From: Centropus unirufus
Lineage: Eukaryota > Chordata > Aves > Cuculiformes > Centropidae
Direction of reading: 5' to 3'
Length of the DNA: 64,000 nt
NCBI GenBank assembly: GCA_013397695.1
Contig: VYZI01000205.1
Span: 624,559-688,558, forward strand
Position 1 is the first letter of the stretch, and the number at the start of each line of letters is the position of its first letter. Under the pieces are notes generated by a model. That model was not told the DNA's origin. It saw only the letters and a list, made by a program, of their open reading frames with translations, and did not search any database. A program made the translations under genes and the position numbers. Below are positions 58,663 to 64,000 of the stretch, one piece after another.

Positions 58663-61600
58663 GTCCTGGTGGGCTTTACTGAGTTACAGTGGCACCACTG
58701 TGAGGACATCAACATGGAAAAGTGTTGTCGTGCCCATGCTGATGTTTCTGAAGGTCTGCTTTGACTGTTACACATCAGAATAGAAACACATTCTTCCTCC
58801 TTAGGTATAAGCTGACAAGATCCTGCAGCCAACAGAAAAATTGTCTCAGTAGCCATGAAAACACATGTTTTTTTTCACCCAGCCCAAATTCACATGGATG
58901 CTTTGAGCCCATTGGGAGTCTTGCAGACAAGCTTGCCTCCCACCAGCTGGAATACAAGGGCACGAGCCCCACACTCAGCTGAAGCCATCCAGGAGTCTGG
59001 AAGCTTAAATAATACATCATCAGCAATAAAATGGGGATGTTTTCTGTGCTTAAACACGTCCCTCCCATTTTCAATCTGTAATGGATTAGTCAAGCTCCAA
59101 AGTATTGCTGTCTCCCAGAGAAAACTCATAACTTGTTGACCATGTATGACTTTGAGATTTATCACAGCTGCACTTCTAACAGCTCCTGCATGACTAACGT
59201 GTCCCATAAATACCAGCCCTGGTCAGAGGAGACGTGGTCCTGAGCTGCCACTTGCTAATAGACATTCTGTGTTTCTGATCGGGTTTGATTGAGTGTCTTT
59301 GGGGAGCACAAGTGCCACTGTTTTCCTCCTGTGCCTTAGCCTTTGGCCTTGATGCCAAACAGAGGCATCATGGGCATGGAGCTGGGAGCAAGCAGAGCCT
59401 GGTTATCTTGATTCTGCCAATGCTGCACATCCTGTGTGAGCCTGGGGCTGAGGCATGCTGAGTGGCCCTTCAGATGGGATCATGCCTTCCTCAGGGAAAC
59501 CTGGCTGAGCACAGAAGAGATCTGAACAAGAATTGCAATCCAACCTTGACTCAAATGCTCTCAAAGTCCAGAGACTCCAGATGCCAGAGCCAGAAGTCAG
59601 TTTGCGTTTTACAATGAATCAGTGTTGGCCAGCCACACAACAAGGTGAAGGCACCCTTTTAGATGCCTGCATAGGCGTTGGGAATCTGAATCACTGTAAC
59701 GGGCTGTTCCAAACCCACAGATAGCAAGCGAATGTGCTTCATGCAGCACAGATGCCAGATCTCATTCTTGAATCTTAGCTCTTTCTTCTCTTCCAGGTTT
59801 TAATGCTACAAACAAAAATGAAGCACCGTACTCACTTTATTGCCAGAGATATTCCAGGAATAAAACCCCCACATGTTTTATAGTAAAAGTATAAAGACTT
59901 CTGAGTTGTTAACTATGATGCTATCGGCAAAGCAGCAATCTGTTTTAACAGTTTCCATCAGCCAAATATTTAATTACCAGCCGTTGGGCCAGCTTTCTCT
60001 AGGAACAATTAAAACACAGTGATGTCATTTCACAGGGCATTTACCAAGGGCGGATTTAGAAAGCAATGGCCAGCCGTGATCTCCGGTTGATTGAAGTCCT
60101 GTGAGTGTAATATGGTACTGGACATTTGCCAGGTAGGAGTAACACAAACGTTGCTACAACACTGACAGGACAAGGCCAGATAAAGAGAAAATAGGAACTT
60201 TGTTTTCCATCCTCTCTTTGGAAGAGAGATGATCGGCAATCCAAACCATGATGAAAGAAATCAACAATGCCAACCTTCTTTTTACATCTGGGGCTGGCTT
60301 TAGAAGCAGTGAGCACCATCAGATCCACAAAACATCTTTTCTCGTGCAGTTCCCAAATCAGTGTGGAAATGCCATTGCTGGCTGGCAAATTGGACTCTCC
60401 AAGTCTGACCTTGGGATCAGACCTCAGATTACATTTCAAACCAGGATAGGTGCCATTTGTACCAGGACAGAACTTCAATTTGAATCTGTTTAATTCATGC
60501 TGAAAACTTGGTGTTTTAAAGAGCCAAATGAGCTCTTCCAGCAAGGAGGTCCCTGACTTAGACTTATTTTTTTAACCCAATTCAGCTTACCACTCTGCAT
60601 GCTATCACTGTAACACACACAGCAACATTTTCCCAATAAAAGATTGAGCCCTAATGTGAGACAGACATGCAAGTGTAGGGAATGACAGTTTCTTTTCTGC
60701 TTGTGTCTAAGACCCTGTCATGAGCTCCTGAAGACTTTGACATATAGTTCTAGATGCCTGGGGGGAAAAATACTGAAAGAATCAGAACCAAAAATTTCTA
60801 AATCCATTTATTTTGCTTTCTAACAGAAAAACCCAGAACGTGTCATACCGTTTCTGTGTCAATGCTATCCCGTCTTTTACCAGAGCTTCATGCAATTTGG
60901 CTTAGGAAGAATCACCGTGTCCAGCCCAGCCATGGCACTGTGTGAGCAAGGAACAAATCCCACCTTTTGAGAATAAGTCCTGATTCCATTTATCCTTTAA
61001 AGGATACTTTTGTATCAGCAGGTGCTGTGGGTTTTAGTCTGCCTTTGTATGCTTTATTCTGCATATAAAACCCCATCCAGCCAAACCACTGTAACACTGC
61101 ACAAACACAGCCCTGACGTCGTCCTGCAGTTACTGTCCATGCTGCAAGGGGCTGGTTTGAGGACTGACGCAAAAATGCAGGTATATCTAATGCAAGTACT
61201 GTTTCCACTGTAAAATGAATTATTCTTATTCTGGAGTAAGGTAAGACAGCTGAGTTAAAACACACAGCATTATTGCATCTACTCAGTTTCTGTCCTCCTT
61301 AACTGCTCAGTAACTAGGAATTAAGTCACAACTGTCATTTCTGGGGCCAAGGCAGTCTTGGTGTGTAAAAATTTCTAAGAGGGAAATCCATTTAAAGAGC
61401 TACCCAGGGATAAAAACTACATTAGAAACATACTGGTTAAACCATATAAAATAGTGGTTTACAACATTTTTTAATTTGTGGATCTTAACATTTTTCTAGT
61501 GAGGATGCAGATGCTCTTGCAACAAGTTTTAAGGCTCTGACCTTGCTTCCTCAGAGTTACGTTTCACAGAGACCTTAGGGGCAATCTCCTGACCCCAGGG

Positions 61601-62129
61601 CTAAGATTGTGGTTTGAAACCACAAATGGTTTACTTTAAAAGGGCCAGATTTCACTTCTCAGATCCCAGTGTAGAGGGAACATAGAAAGGCACCTGGCAG
61701 ATCTCTCTCTGCTCCTTGCAGGAGGCTGAAGGGCAGGCTGAGACACCAGAGGGGCTGGACAAGAAGAAAACTTACCCATACATCCAGGGCACAGGATATG
61801 AAGACACGGTGTAGGGCGACAGAAATCAGTATGGTATTTGCCATGGACCCCAGCGGGCTGTAAATTCCCCAGACTTTGCTTTTTCCTTCCTGAGGGTGCC
61901 TAGGGCTGTCAGCAGCCAAACAGGGAGGAGAGATGGTCCCACAGGCACAGAAGCTCTGCACTCCTTTGCGCATCCTGAACAGGGCTAGTGGGAAACAGAG
62001 CTGGGTGGGGAGAGCTGTATATTTTTCCAGGACAATTCTCATTACAGTGATATGTTTGCTTTGAAACTAAGCCTCCAAACATCTCAGTTTTTAAGGCCCC
62101 CACCCTGTGTTTTCTTGTTTCAACTCTGA

Positions 62130-62900
62130 GGGCTTTTTTTTCCTTAAGATAACTCTAGCTTTCAGAAAATAAAATCTGTACGGAGGGAAAGCTCAGCATG
62201 CAATATGTTTCCTTTTTTTTTTAAATAGGAGAATTTTTACTGACATTTCTGGAGTCTTTATTTCCTCCCTGAGTCTGTTTAAGTTTTCCATACAGGCAAA
62301 AATATTCCTTACTAGTTCCTCATCTTAAAACGTTTGCATGAAAATACGTTGTCTATTTAAATAGTGTTAAAAGCTGGTTAATAGAAGCACCTTAACAAAA
62401 AAAAGCTGGTAAAATAAAATAAAATTTATCCTGACCAGAAACTCTGGTCTAATCTAAAGATTATGAGTTTAGCACTTTGCATGGCAAAATCGGAGCTGAG
62501 CAAAACAAGTAGAAATGAGCAATTATTTACATATATTTTCTAAGAAATATTTTTGCAGCTAATGACTTAAAAATATACTTTCTAAATAGGTTTTAAATAT
62601 CTTTAAAAGAATGCTTTTTAAAAGCAGAGTTAAATATTTAATGACAGTTTTATAATACTCTTAATTATATTGCATAATGCAAGTCAATTCAGACATTTAT
62701 ATAGAAAAATTAGAAAGCAATTGCTTTAATTCTAACCATTTGTGTAAAAATGATAATCTAACTGTCAAAACAGTTGATAAAACTAGAGATCTGAAGATAA
62801 ATTTACTGGGTGTTTGTTATGTTTGGCATAGCATGAGTGATTAGAACCACTGTGCTAAACAAATTGAATTTTCATCAAACAAACTTGTTGTTACATGCTC
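62130..62900. other. Extended AT-rich block (possible matrix-attachment or conserved region)
   Basis: About 770 bp are dominated by A and T with many ATATTT, TTTAAA and AATTA words, well above the local average. No simple repeat or transposon was recognised. Confidence 0.5.
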
Positions 62901-62907
62901 AAGTGAA

Positions 62908-63010
62908 TGAACTGGGGTTGTTTAGTCTGGATGGGAGAGAAGTCGTGATAATAGCCTTAAAAATATAAAATGCAGCTGTGAAGAGACAGAAGCAATTTGT
63001 TTTCAGCATC
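62908..63010 (+). mobile_element. Degraded CR1 fragment, plus orientation
   Basis: TGAACTGGGGTTGTTTAGTC and TGGATGGGAGAGAAG followed by GTGATAATAGCC resemble the internal CR1 segment (GAGCTGGGGTTGTTTAGCC type, then the ACC TTAT CA region). It is strongly diverged and the boundaries are approximate. Confidence 0.6.
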
Positions 63011-64000
63011 TGTGGTGGGTAGGTGAAGACAAAAGCAAGACCCATGCTAGAAATGAGCAGTGGCTTCCCAGCAGTTAGGGCAGCAAGATGTGGAGAGAAT
63101 TGACTTAAGGCAACCCCAGGGTTTCCATCACCAGGTATTTTAACAATAAAGATCTGTCAGTCAAGGCAGGGGAAAGGGACAATGAGATGCAGCTTTTGAT
63201 GTTCTCCACATACGTTCTAGAGGAGATGGGGACCCATGGACATCACATAGGTGCATTTTTGCACTTGACCTTGCATTTTTACTGGCCTATTCATGATAAT
63301 CCCCATCCCACCACGATGTACTGGCTGCTGCGGAGAACTGTCCAGCTCCTGACACCTCTCCCAGTCTCGTTCCCATGACTGTGGTGCTTCCTACACCATT
63401 CCCAGCTCTTCCCACTGCTGTTACAGTCTCATCACCCTCCTCTCAGGCGTACTTATCTGCATCACCAGTGGTACCACTTCTGGCAGCAGCCAGCTGCGTA
63501 GCTCCTGCCGCTTCTGCAAATGTCACTGTGGGAAATCATCATCGTTTCATGGTGAGACAGAAAGACCGATGGTTGCCAAACCCAAGAGCCAGCAGTGCTT
63601 ATAATATGTATTTGTACTAGAGTATTATATGATGTGAAAATCACTTTATTACCATAAAGTGCCACATATTAGTGTGAGAGCTGAGTCCAACGTGTGCTGA
63701 GGCCAACTCATGTATCTTCTTCCAGCCACGCGAGCTGCTTTCTGGGGGATGCTGTCCCCTCAATTCTCCCAGCTCAATGCCACTGCAACTTGGCAAGCTG
63801 GGATGAGACAATTCCCTTCTGCAACTGAAATGCTGGTCATCCTCAGAGAGTTGTGTGGGTCCCTGCTCCCACCCTGTGTATGACCACATGGTACTCCAGA
63901 AACGCTGCTGCTCATATGGTGAAGATATAGCCCTGAATAATTTTGCACAGTTTTGGCTACTTTTCAGCCCAGGCAGCTGAAGGGGCACCAGCTCAGGTCA

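Larger units (their letters stand above)
57551..64000. other. Region upstream of GORAB, no gene recognised
   Basis: Apart from the duplication, the CR1 pieces and the AT-rich block listed separately, I see no coding exon, tRNA or other RNA gene. The frames 60056-60544 minus, 61659-62042 minus and 63641-63988 minus have no recognisable family. In human the next gene on this side is NTMT2/METTL11B, which I did not detect. Confidence 0.7.

Noticed and set aside
1..64000. CRISPR arrays, operons, tRNA or rRNA genes, prophage
   Set aside because: None were seen, and the window is vertebrate nuclear DNA, where arrays, operons and prophage are not expected.

Overview
The window is vertebrate nuclear DNA, and a bird is by far the best fit. 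There are no operons and coding density is very low. The two genes have CpG-island first exons and canonical GT-AG introns. The interspersed repeats are fragments of the CR1 LINE family with the 3' tails typical of birds, plus older amniote LINE and MIR-like remnants. There is one assembly gap (17982-18466).

Two protein-coding genes can be supported, both on the minus strand. (1) PRRX1 (paired-related homeobox transcription factor) is represented only by coding exon 1 (25165 down to 24925). It sits in a CpG island of about 2 kb. Everything below 24924 is its intron 1. No homeodomain exon was recognised in the remaining 24.9 kb, so the rest of the gene lies beyond position 1, or less likely one exon is hidden in the N gap. 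(2) GORAB (Golgi, RAB6-interacting golgin, also called SCYL1BP1) is complete. It has five coding exons between 57298 and 48447, all with consensus splice sites and compatible phases, giving an intact 374-residue protein. The order GORAB then PRRX1, head to tail on one strand, is the order on human chromosome 1q24, which supports both calls. The interval between GORAB stop and PRRX1 start is only about 23 kb here, much shorter than I recall for human.

Layout: 1-24924 is PRRX1 intron 1, with a GC-rich spot holding a consensus CTCF site (10498), old repeats, and an AT-rich block that is unusually rich in CpG at about 19.1-19.7 kb (candidate conserved regulatory element). 23.5-25.7 kb is the PRRX1 CpG island, with a near-perfect 73-bp hairpin palindrome, a CR1 tail and a purine/pyrimidine strand switch. 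25.7-47.3 kb is intergenic, with several AT-rich candidate enhancers (32.2, 33.0 and 36.0-37.0 kb). 47.3-57.3 kb is the GORAB transcription unit. 57.0-57.5 kb is the GORAB CpG-island promoter, with ETS, RFX X-box-like and triplicated GC-box motifs. 57.57-58.66 kb is a diverged segmental duplication split by a CR1 insertion. 58.7-64 kb has no recognisable gene and ends with an AT-rich block (62.1-62.9 kb) and an old CR1 piece.

The two genes are not known to act in one pathway. PRRX1 is a nuclear factor of limb and craniofacial mesenchyme. GORAB is a Golgi/centriole protein whose loss in humans causes gerodermia osteodysplastica, a skin and bone disorder. I did not find an obviously new multi-gene system. 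The most unusual structures are the hairpin palindrome in PRRX1 intron 1, the CR1-split duplication beside the GORAB promoter, and the candidate regulatory blocks around PRRX1.
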